From Lachnospiraceae bacterium (GTDB lineage: Bacteria > Bacillota > Clostridia > Lachnospirales > Lachnospiraceae), in NCBI GenBank assembly GCA_002892395.1, contig NBBL01000002.1, positions 62,001-126,000 on the forward strand: DNA of 64,000 bases, written 5' to 3'. The notes under the pieces were generated by a model, which searched no databases, was not told where the DNA came from, and saw only the letters and a list, made by a program, of their open reading frames with translations. Positions 1 through 8,690 of this stretch are shown here, piece after piece. Position 1 is the first letter of the stretch, and each line of letters starts with the position of its first letter. The position numbers and the translations under genes are program-made.

Positions 1-2
1 TC

Positions 3-770
3 GGCGCCGGCACGGTGCTGACCACGGAACAGGCTGACCGGGCAATTGCAGCCGGCGCCTCCTTTATTGTGAGCCCCGGCTTCCATCCGGAGGTGACCAG
101 GCACGTTCTGGAGAAGGGGGTCGCCATGTGTCCCGGAACTGCAACCGCAGGGGAAATGGAGCAGGCCATGGCGCTGGGCATTGACGCCGTCAAGTTTTTC
201 CCGGCGGAGCAAAACGGCGGTCTTGCCAAGCTGAAGGCGCTGGCAGGCCCCTATCGGGATTTGCTCTGGATGCCCACCGGCGGCGTCAACACCGGCAATC
301 TCCTCTCCTACCTGAGCTTTGACCAGGTGTTTGCCTGCGGCGGAACCTGGATGGTGAAGCAGGCGCTGATCGAGGCGGAGGACTGGCCCAGGATCACAGC
401 GCTCTGCGAAGAGGCGGTGAGAACCATGTTGGATTTCCGCATCAAGCATGTGGGCATCAACAGCGCCGATACGGCCCACGGGCAAGCCAGTGCCCGGCTG
501 ATCTGCCATGCCTTCGGCTTTCCCTACAGCGAAAACGATGCCTCCATCTTTACCGGCTCCGCTGTGGAGGTCATGAAATTCCAAGGCCGCGGAACAAAGG
601 GACACATTGCCATCGGCTGCAGCAACGTGGATCGCGCCGAGTACCACATGCGCCGCCGCGGCATCGAATTTGAGGAGTCCACCCGAAAGAAAAATGCCAG
701 AGGGCAGTCTGTGTTTCTCTACTTAAAAGAGGAGATCGGAGGCTTTGCGTTTCATCTGGTCAAAAACTGA
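3..770 (+). CDS. eda: KDPG/KHG aldolase with C-terminal VOC-like domain (5' truncated by window edge)
   Basis: The frame is open to the window edge and reads GAGTVLTTEQ just before the first internal Met, which is the usual interior of class I KDPG aldolases, so the N-terminus lies outside. The Schiff-base region DAVKFFPAE is visible about 65 residues in, and MPTGGVN follows. The family cleaves 2-keto-3-deoxy-6-phosphogluconate or 4-hydroxy-2-oxoglutarate to pyruvate plus an aldehyde in the cytosol. After about residue 140 comes an extra domain of about 105 residues (VGINSADTAHG to HLVKN) resembling a VOC/glyoxalase-type fold. Such aldolase-VOC fusions occur in Clostridia; the role of the second domain is unknown. 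The gene ends 15 bp from the convergent xdh operon. Confidence 0.88.
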   Translation, partial: GAGTVLTTEQADRAIAAGASFIVSPGFHPEVTRHVLEKGVAMCPGTATAGEMEQAMALGIDAVKFFPAEQNGGLAKLKALAGPYRDLLWMPTGGVNTGNLLSYLSFDQVFACGGTWMVKQALIEAEDWPRITALCEEAVRTMLDFRIKHVGINSADTAHGQASARLICHAFGFPYSENDASIFTGSAVEVMKFQGRGTKGHIAIGCSNVDRAEYHMRRRGIEFEESTRKKNARGQSVFLYLKEEIGGFAFHLVKN

Positions 771-785
771 GGCGGGGTGCGCCCG

Positions 786-3122
786 TCACACAGGCGGGCG
801 GGTCCCGGCGTGCTTCGCTGCGGCGCCGGCCACTGCCTCCGGCGTAATGGGAAGGGTGGTAAAGCGGCCGCCCACCGCATTATGGACAGCGTGGGCAATC
901 GCCGGAAGCGGCGTATTCAGCACCACCTCCCCAATGGACTTCGCCCCGAAGGGTCCGGATTCTTCATAGCTGGGAATCAGCTCTACGTGAAGGGCGCCGT
1001 AATCCACCCGCGTCGGGATTTTGTACTGCAGGAAGGAATTTTCCCGCATCCGTCCGGTTCGGTCGTAGCTCACGTTCTCGGTCAGCGCCATGCCGATGCC
1101 CTGCATCAGCCCCCCCTCCGCCTGCACGCGAGCCAGATTTTCATTCAGCGGCGTTCCGCAGTCCACGCAGGCGTCAAATTCAATCAGCGTCACCTCTCCC
1201 GTCTCCGGATCCACCTCCACCTCTGCGGCTCCTGCCATAAAGGGCGGCGGGGAGATGGGGGAGCTGTTGGAGACAGTCTCCTCCAGCGCAACCCGGCTGC
1301 AGCACACGGAGGCCGCAGCCAGATCCCGGAGAGAAAGGCTTCTCCCCTGCCCGTCCGAGATTTCCCTTCCGTCAAATTGCAGCGCGGCGGCAGGCAGTCC
1401 CAGCTTCTCGGCGGCAAACTGCACCATCCGTTCTCTCAGCCTCCGGGCGCAGCGTTCCACCGCTTTCCCCGTGACATAGGCGGTGCTGGAGGCGTAGGAG
1501 CCGGAGTCGTAGGGGGCGCTGTCCGTGTCCACTGCTGCTGTCACCACCTGATCCGGACTGCACTGAAGCACCTCCGCCGCAATCTGCGCCATGGTGGTGT
1601 CGCACCCCGTCCCCATATCGGCTGCGCCGATGCGGAGGGTGTAGAAGCCTCCGTCATTTAATTTCAGCGTGGCACTTCCCACATCTATCCCGCTGATTCC
1701 GGAGCCCTGCATGGAGATTCCCATTCCCACGGCGCGTATCTTCCCGTTCGGCATCCGCCGGGACGGGTATTTCTTTTCCCATCCAATCATTTCCCGCACC
1801 CGGGACATACATTGATCCAGCGTTCCGCTGGTGAGTACGGTGCCGTCGTAGGCAGGCATGCGGTCTCCCACCCGCACGATGTTTTTCTCCCGGAGGCGGA
1901 TCGGATCCATGCCCAGGCGCTCTGCCATTTCGTTGACGCAGGACTCAAGGGCAAACTGCCCCTGGGGGGCGCCGTAGCCGCGGAATGCACCTGCAGACAT
2001 GATGTTGGTGTAGACCACATCGTAGGAAAAGCGAAAGGCCTCCAAGTTTGCGTACAGCGGAATGGACTTATGCCCGGAGAGTCCCACGGTCGTGGGACCG
2101 TGCTCTCCGTAGGCTCCGGTGTTGGACAGGGTGTGAATGTCAATCGCCCGGAATGTTCCGTCCCGATCGGCGCCCAGCCTGCACCGCACCTCCATTTCAT
2201 GCCGGGGACTGGATGCGGTCTGGGATTCCTCCCGGGTGAAAATAATTTTGCTTGCCTTCTTGGTTTTCCATGTTACAAAGGCCGGATAAATCTCCGACAC
2301 TGCGGTCTGCTTTGCCCCGAATCCGCCGCCGATGCGGGGCTTGGAGACATGTACCATGGATCGGGGAATGCCGAGGGCATTCGCAACAATGCGGCGGCAG
2401 TGGAATACGATCTGCGTGGAGCTAAAGACATGGAGTCTTCCGTCCGGATCAATGGAGCAATAGCTCCGGAAGGTCTCCATCATGGCCTGCTGACAGGCTT
2501 TCGTGTGGAAGGTTCTGTCCACCACAAACTCGCAGTCCGCAAGAATCGCATCCACATCTCCCTCTCCCTCTGTGCCGCTGGCGCAGAGATTTCTCCGGTT
2601 GTCGGCGCCGCAGGGAACCTGGGAAACCCAGGTGGCTTCCGGATGCACCAAAACCCGGTGATCCTTTGCCGTGTGGGGATCCATCACCGCCTCCAGAACC
2701 CGGTAGCGCACTCGAATGAGGCGAAGGGCCCGGTTGACACAGGCCTCGTCCTTCCCTGCCACAATGGCGACCGTATCCCCTGCAAAGCGCACGTGGCGGT
2801 CGATAATCACCCGGTCGCAGGGGCTCAGCTCGGGAGCGATCTGCCCGGCAAGCGTGAACCGGGGCATGTCCTGGGGTACATCCTTCCATGTGTAGATTGC
2901 CTCAATTCCTTCCACTCTCCCGGCAGCTTCCGTATTGATGTCCTCCACAATCGCGTTGGCATGGGGGGAGCGCAAAAGCTTGACAATCAGACAGTCCAAA
3001 GGCACCAGATCCTCCAGATAGACCGGCTGACCGGTCACAAGCTGCATTGCGTCCTTCTTTCGAATGGGCTTTCCCACCGCATGAAAGCGGCGGCGATCCG
3101 TCTTGTTTCTCTCATTCTCCAC
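786..3122 (-). CDS. xdhA: Xanthine dehydrogenase-family molybdenum-binding subunit
   Basis: This 778-aa protein has the molybdopterin-binding architecture of the xanthine oxidase family: an aldehyde-oxidase a/b hammerhead near the N-terminus, GGGFGAKQ near residue 265, AFRGYGAPQG near 377, and the catalytic-glutamate motif GAKSIGE near 727. The family hydroxylates purines or N-heterocycles with water as oxygen donor. The start is GTG, preceded by AGGAGG about 9 nt away, and overlaps the upstream Fe-S subunit gene by 11 bp, so the three genes form one operon in the order FAD subunit, Fe-S subunit, Mo subunit. Substrate cannot be read from sequence; xanthine or hypoxanthine is the default guess, and related nicotinate- or purine-hydroxylases are alternatives. 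Confidence 0.9.
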   Translation of the reverse strand: MENERNKTDRRRFHAVGKPIRKKDAMQLVTGQPVYLEDLVPLDCLIVKLLRSPHANAIVEDINTEAAGRVEGIEAIYTWKDVPQDMPRFTLAGQIAPELSPCDRVIIDRHVRFAGDTVAIVAGKDEACVNRALRLIRVRYRVLEAVMDPHTAKDHRVLVHPEATWVSQVPCGADNRRNLCASGTEGEGDVDAILADCEFVVDRTFHTKACQQAMMETFRSYCSIDPDGRLHVFSSTQIVFHCRRIVANALGIPRSMVHVSKPRIGGGFGAKQTAVSEIYPAFVTWKTKKASKIIFTREESQTASSPRHEMEVRCRLGADRDGTFRAIDIHTLSNTGAYGEHGPTTVGLSGHKSIPLYANLEAFRFSYDVVYTNIMSAGAFRGYGAPQGQFALESCVNEMAERLGMDPIRLREKNIVRVGDRMPAYDGTVLTSGTLDQCMSRVREMIGWEKKYPSRRMPNGKIRAVGMGISMQGSGISGIDVGSATLKLNDGGFYTLRIGAADMGTGCDTTMAQIAAEVLQCSPDQVVTAAVDTDSAPYDSGSYASSTAYVTGKAVERCARRLRERMVQFAAEKLGLPAAALQFDGREISDGQGRSLSLRDLAAASVCCSRVALEETVSNSSPISPPPFMAGAAEVEVDPETGEVTLIEFDACVDCGTPLNENLARVQAEGGLMQGIGMALTENVSYDRTGRMRENSFLQYKIPTRVDYGALHVELIPSYEESGPFGAKSIGEVVLNTPLPAIAHAVHNAVGGRFTTLPITPEAVAGAAAKHAGTRPPV

Positions 3123-3585
3123 TGTGCCCTGCCTCCTCTCTCCATTTCAGGTATGCCACAATACCCCTCATCTGCCCTTCGTAGCCGGAGCAGCGGCACA
3201 AATTTCCGGCGAGGTAGCTCCGGATTTCTGCTTCGTCCGGGTTTGGATGCTCACGCAGAAGCGAAATCGTGTTCATGATAAAGCCGGGGTTACAGAAGCC
3301 GCATTGCTCTGCGCCCTGATCGGCGATAAAGGCGCCCAGCTCCTTTGCTTCCTTCTGCAAGCCCTCCAGTGTGGTCACCCGTCTCCCCTCCGCTCTTGCT
3401 GCAAGCACGGAACAGGACAGAACCGGGTGCTCATTCAAAAACACGGTACATAGACCGCAGTTTGATGTCTCACAGCCGCGCTTCACACTGAAGGCGCCCT
3501 CCGCCCGGACAAAATCCAGCAAAAGGGTATCGGGACTTACTTCCCGCGAGACCCGCCTGCCGTTTAATTCCATGGTAATCAACAT
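3112..3585 (-). CDS. xdhC: Xanthine dehydrogenase-family [2Fe-2S] subunit
   Basis: The 157-aa protein carries both expected [2Fe-2S] centres: a plant-ferredoxin-type set at Cys38, Cys43, Cys46 and Cys58, and a helical-domain set at Cys95, Cys98, Cys130 and Cys132 (CGFC and CRC motifs). It relays electrons from the Mo centre to the FAD subunit. It overlaps the genes on both sides by 7 and 11 bp, which indicates translational coupling within the xdh operon. Length is normal for the family. The subunit symbol follows the common xdhABC naming, which differs between species. Confidence 0.92.
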   Translation of the reverse strand: MLITMELNGRRVSREVSPDTLLLDFVRAEGAFSVKRGCETSNCGLCTVFLNEHPVLSCSVLAARAEGRRVTTLEGLQKEAKELGAFIADQGAEQCGFCNPGFIMNTISLLREHPNPDEAEIRSYLAGNLCRCSGYEGQMRGIVAYLKWREEAGHSGE

Positions 3586-4508
3586 CCTGCACCGTCCTTT
3601 CTCTCCGCGCCCGGAACTGCGCCCGAAACCGCTCCCGAAACCGCGCCCTGAACCGCTCCCCGAACCGCTCCCGGAACTACGCCCCGAACTGCTCCCGGAA
3701 CTGCGCCCGAAACCGCTCCCCGAAGCAGCGCCTGCTTCATGACCCGCCTGCCGAGCACCTGCACCAGATGACTCCGGTATGCAGCGCTGCCGCGCATATT
3801 GTCTCCGGTGGGAACCATTTCCCCTGCCAAGGCGGCCAGTGCCCTTATATTTTCCTCCGAGAGAGCCAGACTTTGCTCTGCGGGAAACGGCACCGGCATC
3901 GCCTTTTGCGGGCGCGCCCCCACCACCAGGCGTCGAAGCAGGCCCTCGCCGGAGACCGCTGCCGCTGTATTCAGCACCGGAAGATCTGTCTTAGTGTTTC
4001 GCACAGAGAGATACGCAAAGCTTCCCTCCTCCCTGGGGAGCCGGATATGGCTCAGGATATCCCGGTCGGGTGTCCGGTTTACGAAGGTCCAAAGCGGAAC
4101 CCGCCCGCCCCGATACAGCTCTGCCTCCGCTCCCATCGCCATAAAAACGGTGAGAACATCGGAAAAACCGTACCGCCCGAAGATACTTCCTCCGATGGTC
4201 GCCAGATTTCTGAACTGCACCCCCACAATCCAACGCACCGCATCCCGAATCGCATCGCAGGCGTAGCGGTTCAGCGCCTCGCTGGTTTCCAGCTGCCGCA
4301 GCGTCACCATGCAGCCAATGCGAAAGCAATCGGCGTGCTCCTCAATTTGATCCAGCCCAAGCCCGGACAGGTCAATGGCGGTATTGATCCTCGCCCTGCT
4401 CTGCTTGAGCCAGAGCATCCCGCCGATCACCCGATTGCTTTTTTTCTGGTTGAGTGTCCACGCTTCCTCCAGTGAACCAACCCGACGATATTCTTTGATT
4501 TCCAGCAT
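3579..4508 (-). CDS. xdhB: Xanthine dehydrogenase-family FAD-binding subunit with repetitive C-terminal tail
   Basis: This is the FAD-binding (CO dehydrogenase flavoprotein/XdhB-type) subunit, with the flavin loop ATIGGSIFGRYGFSDVL. The first Met in the frame is at 4550, but the ATG at 4508 has AGAGGAAT just upstream and starts the family-like MLEIKEYRR, so 309 aa is preferred. The last 45 residues are unusual: about ten tandem 4-residue units of the form GAV followed by S, P, R or Q, encoded by a 12-bp tandem repeat at 3606-3725. The repeat runs to the overlap with the Fe-S subunit gene. The family has no such tail, so it looks like repeat expansion tolerated at the C-terminus. Confidence 0.88.
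   Translation of the reverse strand: MLEIKEYRRVGSLEEAWTLNQKKSNRVIGGMLWLKQSRARINTAIDLSGLGLDQIEEHADCFRIGCMVTLRQLETSEALNRYACDAIRDAVRWIVGVQFRNLATIGGSIFGRYGFSDVLTVFMAMGAEAELYRGGRVPLWTFVNRTPDRDILSHIRLPREEGSFAYLSVRNTKTDLPVLNTAAAVSGEGLLRRLVVGARPQKAMPVPFPAEQSLALSEENIRALAALAGEMVPTGDNMRGSAAYRSHLVQVLGRRVMKQALLRGAVSGAVPGAVRGVVPGAVRGAVQGAVSGAVSGAVPGAERKDGAGC
3606..3725. repeat. 12-bp tandem repeat (10 copies) encoding the xdhB C-terminal tail
   Basis: Ten consecutive 12-bp units of the type CGCTCCCGGAAC, each differing from its neighbour at 1-3 positions. The period is a multiple of 3 and the array lies wholly inside xdhB, giving a GAV-x tetrapeptide repeat on the minus strand. Confidence 0.95.
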
Positions 4509-4693
4509 ATATTCCTCTTTTCCGGTGAACGCCCCGTTGTCTGAAGCCAATGGCTTCCTGCTTCACAGACCTGATACCCTACTGTGTCCACAGGTATTCA
4601 ATGCTTCCGCTGCTCTCCGAAGCGGAAGCGTCTCTTTTTGCTTACCCCGGGCAGCACGGTGCCGCGGGCTTCCTGCTGTGCCGATTTCATGTG

Positions 4694-4797
4694 TCCCTCC
4701 GGCGCTGCCCGGCTTCTCTCCCTCCAGCGCTGCCCGGCTCCTGTCCTCCGGCGCTGCCCGGCTCCTGCCCTCCGGCGCTGCCCGGCTCCTGCCCCTC
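4694..4797. repeat. 24/25-bp tandem repeat (4 copies) between PAP2 gene and xdhB
   Basis: Units start with GGCGCTGCCCGGCT or AGCGCTGCCCGGCT at 4701, 4726, 4750 and 4774. The array ends exactly at the stop codon of the PAP2 gene (4796). The rest of the 287-bp gap up to the xdhB start holds no gene that I recognise. Confidence 0.93.
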
Positions 4798-5428
4798 AGG
4801 GAATCCACGGGGTCAGAAAGCCCGCCGGGAAATGCCACCCAAACAGCAGACTCACTGCAGCCACCGGAATGGCTGTGACTGCATCCACCACAACGTGCTG
4901 CTTGGTGAACAGGGTAGAACACACAATGAGCAGCGCGACGGCAACCAATATCACGCGCTGCCATATCGCCATTCCGGTGCAAGTAAGACTCAGCGCCAGA
5001 ATGAGATAGCACAGGGAACAGTGCATACTGGGCGCGCAGTTCAGCCCCCGAAAGCTTCCCTTATAAACCAGCTTCATAACGCGTCCCGCAACGGTTTCCG
5101 GCGTGCGCGGACGCACAAAGCTGGTGGGATACAACACATAGCAGAGCGCACTGAGCACAATATCGCAGAAAACGGCGGACTGGTACTTAAAATAAAGCGA
5201 GGCATCCGCCGCATACAGCACCAGTGGAAACACAGCAATCAGCGGAAACCAGAGATTATAGATGAATACCCATTCCGGAACAAAGGGGATGCTCCGGTCA
5301 ATGTTTCGCCGCACGTTATGGGGCTTCCCTTCCAGAATTTCCACACCGAAATAGATTAGGGACTGAAGCCCCAAAATGACCAGCTGTATCACAAAAAGAA
5401 CCTGCAGTGTCTTGATCTCCATCCTCAT
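4796..5428 (-). CDS. PAP2-superfamily membrane phosphatase
   Basis: This 210-aa integral membrane protein has about six hydrophobic segments and the PAP2 signature: an RP pair near 106-107, CAPSMHC at 131-137 (His136) and a final His178 with Asp182 in TKQHVVVD. These match the phosphatase catalytic residues of the PAP2_3/inositol-phosphorylceramide-synthase-like branch. The likely role is dephosphorylation of a lipid or prenyl phosphate at the outer membrane face; the substrate is unknown. It lies upstream of xdh on the same strand, but 287 bp of repeat-bearing DNA separates them. Confidence 0.82.
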   Translation of the reverse strand: MRMEIKTLQVLFVIQLVILGLQSLIYFGVEILEGKPHNVRRNIDRSIPFVPEWVFIYNLWFPLIAVFPLVLYAADASLYFKYQSAVFCDIVLSALCYVLYPTSFVRPRTPETVAGRVMKLVYKGSFRGLNCAPSMHCSLCYLILALSLTCTGMAIWQRVILVAVALLIVCSTLFTKQHVVVDAVTAIPVAAVSLLFGWHFPAGFLTPWIP

Positions 5429-5446
5429 TCTCCTGCTCTTTTCTCT

Positions 5447-5566
5447 GTCTCCGCCCTCGGCTTTCCTCTACCTTCGGTTTCCTCTGCCTCCGACTTCCGC
5501 TGCCCCCGGCTTCCCTCTGCCTTCGGCTTTCCTCCGCCCTCGGTTTTCTCCGCCCCCGGTTTTCCA
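5447..5566. repeat. 16/17-bp degenerate tandem repeat (7 copies)
   Basis: Units anchored on TCGG(C/T)TTTCC or CCGG(C/T)TTTCC recur at 5458, 5474, 5490, 5506, 5523, 5540 and 5556. The array lies just upstream of the PAP2 gene start and fills about a third of the 330-bp gap before the GltS-type gene. The remainder of the gap, to 5759, holds the GltS leader and a possible TATACT -10 near 5707, but no gene. Confidence 0.88.
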
Positions 5567-5759
5567 TGCAGGGATCGGCGCCGCTACCCCCGGGGTTCCG
5601 CCGCAATCCGCCATAGCTTGATCGGAAGTATCATATCATATTTTCACACGGACTTCACAACCATCCCCCGGAAAGATTTTAGCTGTTCTGCTCCTCTTTT
5701 TATGATATACTGAGCCTGCACCATACTCATTTACAGTTTTTAAATCAGGAGGGAAAAGT

Positions 5760-7157
5760 ATGACATCAGCTATGTTAACGGATCTATTAAAAAGCCTGGG
5801 TCTTTTGGGCAGCGCTCTGATGATCGGCGTGTTTCTGAGGAGCAAGCTGAGATTTCTGCAAAAGACGTTTATCCCAGCATCGGTAATCGGCGGTTTCCTT
5901 TTGCTGATACTCGGACCCCAGGTGCTAAACGTAACCGGTGCGCTGGGCATTCCTCTGGAATGGTACCACTACTATTCCATGATTCCCGGAATTTTGATTG
6001 TTCCGGTGGTCGCCGGCGTTCCCCTCGGGCTTCGTCTCGGCCACACCGGCAACGAAACGGATCCCGGCTTCATGAAAAATGTGTTTCCCCTCTTTTTTAT
6101 CGGTCTCGGCGTCTCCATGGCGCAGTTTGCCGTGGGATACTTGGTGCATCTCATGTTCCGGGGCTCCTATACGCTCTATGACCAGTTCGGTATTGAGCTG
6201 GGAATCGGCTTCGTCGGAGGGCACGGAACCGCCGGTACCCTGGGAAATACGCTGAAGGAAATGAATCTGCCCTATTGGGAGACCTCTCAGGGTGTCGCAA
6301 CCACAACTGCCACCTTCGGGATTGTCGGCGGAATTCTGATCGGCATCGCCCTGATCAACTGGGCTGCGAGAACCGGAAGAACTGCACTTCTTGACAAGCC
6401 CGCGGATATTCCGTCGGTCTTCTTAAGAGGTTATGAGCCCGATATCAAAAAGCAGAACTCCATGGGGCGTGAGACCACCCAGTCTTCCTCTGTGGATTCC
6501 CTTGCATTCCACGCTTCTCTGATTTTCCTCGCCTGCGGCCTCGCCTATCTTTGCATTAAGGGAGCCAAGGCAGCGAATATTCCGGTTTTGAAGAGCATCT
6601 CCGTATGGGCTTACGGTATGGTCTGCATGTTCATCATCTGGGGAATCATTTGCCGACTGAAGATTGATTACCTGGTGGATGGGGCCGTGAAGAGCCACAT
6701 CACCGGCTCCTTCACCGAATTTGCTGTGACCGGTGCAGTGGCGTCGCTCCCCATCAAGGCGGTTGCAACCTACATTGTCCCCATCGTCGTCATGTGCCTG
6801 ATCGGATACGTGGTCACAACCGGTTGGCTGCTGCTGCTCTCCAAGAAGCTTCTGAAGGGCTACTGGTTCGAGCAGATGATCGGAACCCTGGGCATGGCCA
6901 CCGGTGTGTTTATCACAGGCGTCCTGCTCCTTCGGATCTGTGACCCGGATCTGAAATCCCCTGCGCTGACCACCTACTCTCTCTCCTATACGGTGACGAG
7001 CATCGTCTACTTTGCGCTTCTCAATCTGTTCATTACCCTGCCCACCTCCGCCGGTGTTTTGACCACCGTGATCTCGGCCTGCGGCATTTCTGTTGCCTGC
7101 CTGGTGGGCGCGTTGATCGCCGGCAGAGTGTGCTTCGGCAAGGTGGAAAATGCCTGA
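5760..7157 (+). CDS. gltS: GltS-family sodium:glutamate/carboxylate symporter
   Basis: The 465-aa protein has about 10-12 hydrophobic segments and the GltS-family start (LGLLGSALMIGVFLRSK), the GGHGTAGT loop in the first half and a matching repeat in the second half. The family couples Na+ entry to uptake of glutamate or related dicarboxylates across the cytoplasmic membrane. A GGAGGGAAA ribosome-binding site precedes the ATG. It is 77 bp from the following M20 peptidase gene and probably co-transcribed with it, suggesting uptake followed by hydrolysis of an acylated amino acid. It is slightly longer than E. coli GltS (about 400 aa). Confidence 0.85.
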   Translation: MTSAMLTDLLKSLGLLGSALMIGVFLRSKLRFLQKTFIPASVIGGFLLLILGPQVLNVTGALGIPLEWYHYYSMIPGILIVPVVAGVPLGLRLGHTGNETDPGFMKNVFPLFFIGLGVSMAQFAVGYLVHLMFRGSYTLYDQFGIELGIGFVGGHGTAGTLGNTLKEMNLPYWETSQGVATTTATFGIVGGILIGIALINWAARTGRTALLDKPADIPSVFLRGYEPDIKKQNSMGRETTQSSSVDSLAFHASLIFLACGLAYLCIKGAKAANIPVLKSISVWAYGMVCMFIIWGIICRLKIDYLVDGAVKSHITGSFTEFAVTGAVASLPIKAVATYIVPIVVMCLIGYVVTTGWLLLLSKKLLKGYWFEQMIGTLGMATGVFITGVLLLRICDPDLKSPALTTYSLSYTVTSIVYFALLNLFITLPTSAGVLTTVISACGISVACLVGALIAGRVCFGKVENA

Positions 7158-7234
7158 GGCAGTCATCCATAAAACCCGGTGCTTTGCCCCTCAGCCGGCA
7201 GAGCACCGAACCAGCATGAAAAAGGAGTAACGCT

Positions 7235-8413
7235 ATGATTTCTATCCTGGAAGATGCAAAGAAGCTGAATCCGAGGCTGATCGAACTCCGAACGGCCTTT
7301 CACCGGGATCCTGAGGTATCGAACCATGAAGAACGAACCGCCGAAAAAATCCGAGCGGAGCTGGAGGCCATCGGAGGATACCAGATTCGAAGCGGAATCG
7401 GCGGCCACGGGATTCTGGCGGATCTTAAGGGCGGAAAACCCGGAAAAACCATTGCGCTCCGCGCCGATATGGACGCCCTGTCCATCCGGGAGGAAACCGG
7501 ACTTCCCTTTTCTTCCGAAAATCCGGGAGTCATGCATGCCTGCGGCCACGATGCCCATATGACTTGCCTGCTGGGCGCCGCAAGGCTGTTGCGGCAGCAT
7601 CAGGAGTCGCTCTCAGGCGCGGTGCGGCTCATTTTTCAACCGGCGGAGGAAATGTCGCCGGTGGGCGGCGCCCGCCGCATGATCGAGGCAGGCGCCCTGC
7701 AGGATGTGGATGCGGTATTCGGTCTCCACGTCTGGCCCAATCTTCCCATCGGATCCATCGGCGTCCGTCCCGGTCCGCAGATGGCGGCATCCGACCACTT
7801 CTCTGTTCGGATTGAGGGCGACAGCGCCCACGGCGCAATGCCTCATCTGGGGCACGATGCGCTGGTGGCGGCAGCTCAGTTCATATCTGCCGTCCAGAGC
7901 ATCGTGAGCCGGAATACAGACCCGCTGGAGGCCTGTGTGGTGACCATCGGCGTCTGCCAGGCCGGTTCCCGGTACAATATCGTGCCGGAGAGCTGCCTGC
8001 TGGAGGGCACGGTTCGAACCTACAGCCCTGAGGTGCGGAAGCAGACGGAGCGCCGCCTCGGCCAGATTTTAAATGGAATTTGCGAGGCAATGGAATGCAA
8101 GGGAACCCTCAATTATGAGTACGGCTACTGCGCTCTTCGGAATGATCCCGAAATGGCAGACTATATGCTTAAGGAAATCCGCACCTTGTTCGGCGAAGAA
8201 GCCGCCGTCGTTCCGGAGCGTCCTGCCATGACCGCAGAGGATTTTGCCTTCTATCTCACCGAGACACCGGGCGCCTTTGCATGGCTGGGAACACAGGCGC
8301 TTGACGATCCCGATGTCTGGCCGCTTCATAGCAGTCACTACAAGGGAAACGAAGACGCGCTCTGGCGGGGCGCCGCTTTTCTGGCCTCCCTGGTTCTTGA
8401 CTTCAAGCGCTGA
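7235..8413 (+). CDS. M20-family amidohydrolase (N-acyl-amino-acid / hippurate hydrolase type)
   Basis: The 392-aa protein is a textbook M20D amidohydrolase: LRADMDAL, MHACGHDAHM near residue 100 (metal ligands including the Cys typical of this branch), FQPAEE with the catalytic Glu, GLHVWP and a late HSSHY. These cytosolic enzymes use a two-metal centre to release an amino acid from an N-acyl or aminobenzoyl conjugate. GGAG lies close to the ATG. It follows the GltS-type symporter and is closed by a strong terminator at 8436-8491. Confidence 0.9.
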   Translation: MISILEDAKKLNPRLIELRTAFHRDPEVSNHEERTAEKIRAELEAIGGYQIRSGIGGHGILADLKGGKPGKTIALRADMDALSIREETGLPFSSENPGVMHACGHDAHMTCLLGAARLLRQHQESLSGAVRLIFQPAEEMSPVGGARRMIEAGALQDVDAVFGLHVWPNLPIGSIGVRPGPQMAASDHFSVRIEGDSAHGAMPHLGHDALVAAAQFISAVQSIVSRNTDPLEACVVTIGVCQAGSRYNIVPESCLLEGTVRTYSPEVRKQTERRLGQILNGICEAMECKGTLNYEYGYCALRNDPEMADYMLKEIRTLFGEEAAVVPERPAMTAEDFAFYLTETPGAFAWLGTQALDDPDVWPLHSSHYKGNEDALWRGAAFLASLVLDFKR

Positions 8414-8435
8414 GTCCTCACTTCATAAACCAGCA

Positions 8436-8491
8436 AAAGAGAACAGGCGGTGGCAGTACGAATACTACCCCCGCCTGTTCTCTTTCTTTTT
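8436..8491 (+). terminator. Rho-independent terminator after the M20 gene
   Basis: Two perfect 15-bp complementary arms, AAAGAGAACAGGCGG at 8436-8450 and its complement at 8471-8485, are followed by a T-rich run (TCTTTTTC). It ends the gltS-M20 transcript. Confidence 0.9.
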
Positions 8492-8520
8492 CGGCTGATG
8501 CCGACTGATGCTTCTTATCC

Positions 8521-8690
8521 CTTCTCCGCTGTGCTCCGCGGTTCTGCACGCCTTCTCCGCAGCGCTCCGCGGTTCTGCACGCCTTCTCCACAGCGCTCTG
8601 CGGTTCTGCACGCCCTCTCCACAGCGCTCTGCGGTTCTTCAAGCCTTCTCCGCAGCGCTCTGCGATTCTTCAGGATTCTTTCACAGCGTC
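8521..8690. repeat. 31-bp tandem repeat (5-6 copies) entering the 3' end of nhaC
   Basis: Units beginning CTTCTCC(G/A)CAGCGCTC recur at 8521, 8552, 8583, about 8614, 8645 and about 8676. The period of 31 bp is not a multiple of 3. The last unit overlaps the stop codon and final codons (QDAVKES) of the NhaC gene at 8670. Confidence 0.92.

Noticed and set aside
1812-3278. 488-codon plus-strand open frame opposite the xdh genes
   Set aside because: It is antisense to well-recognised molybdoenzyme and Fe-S subunits, has no family resemblance, and long antisense frames are expected in GC-rich genes.
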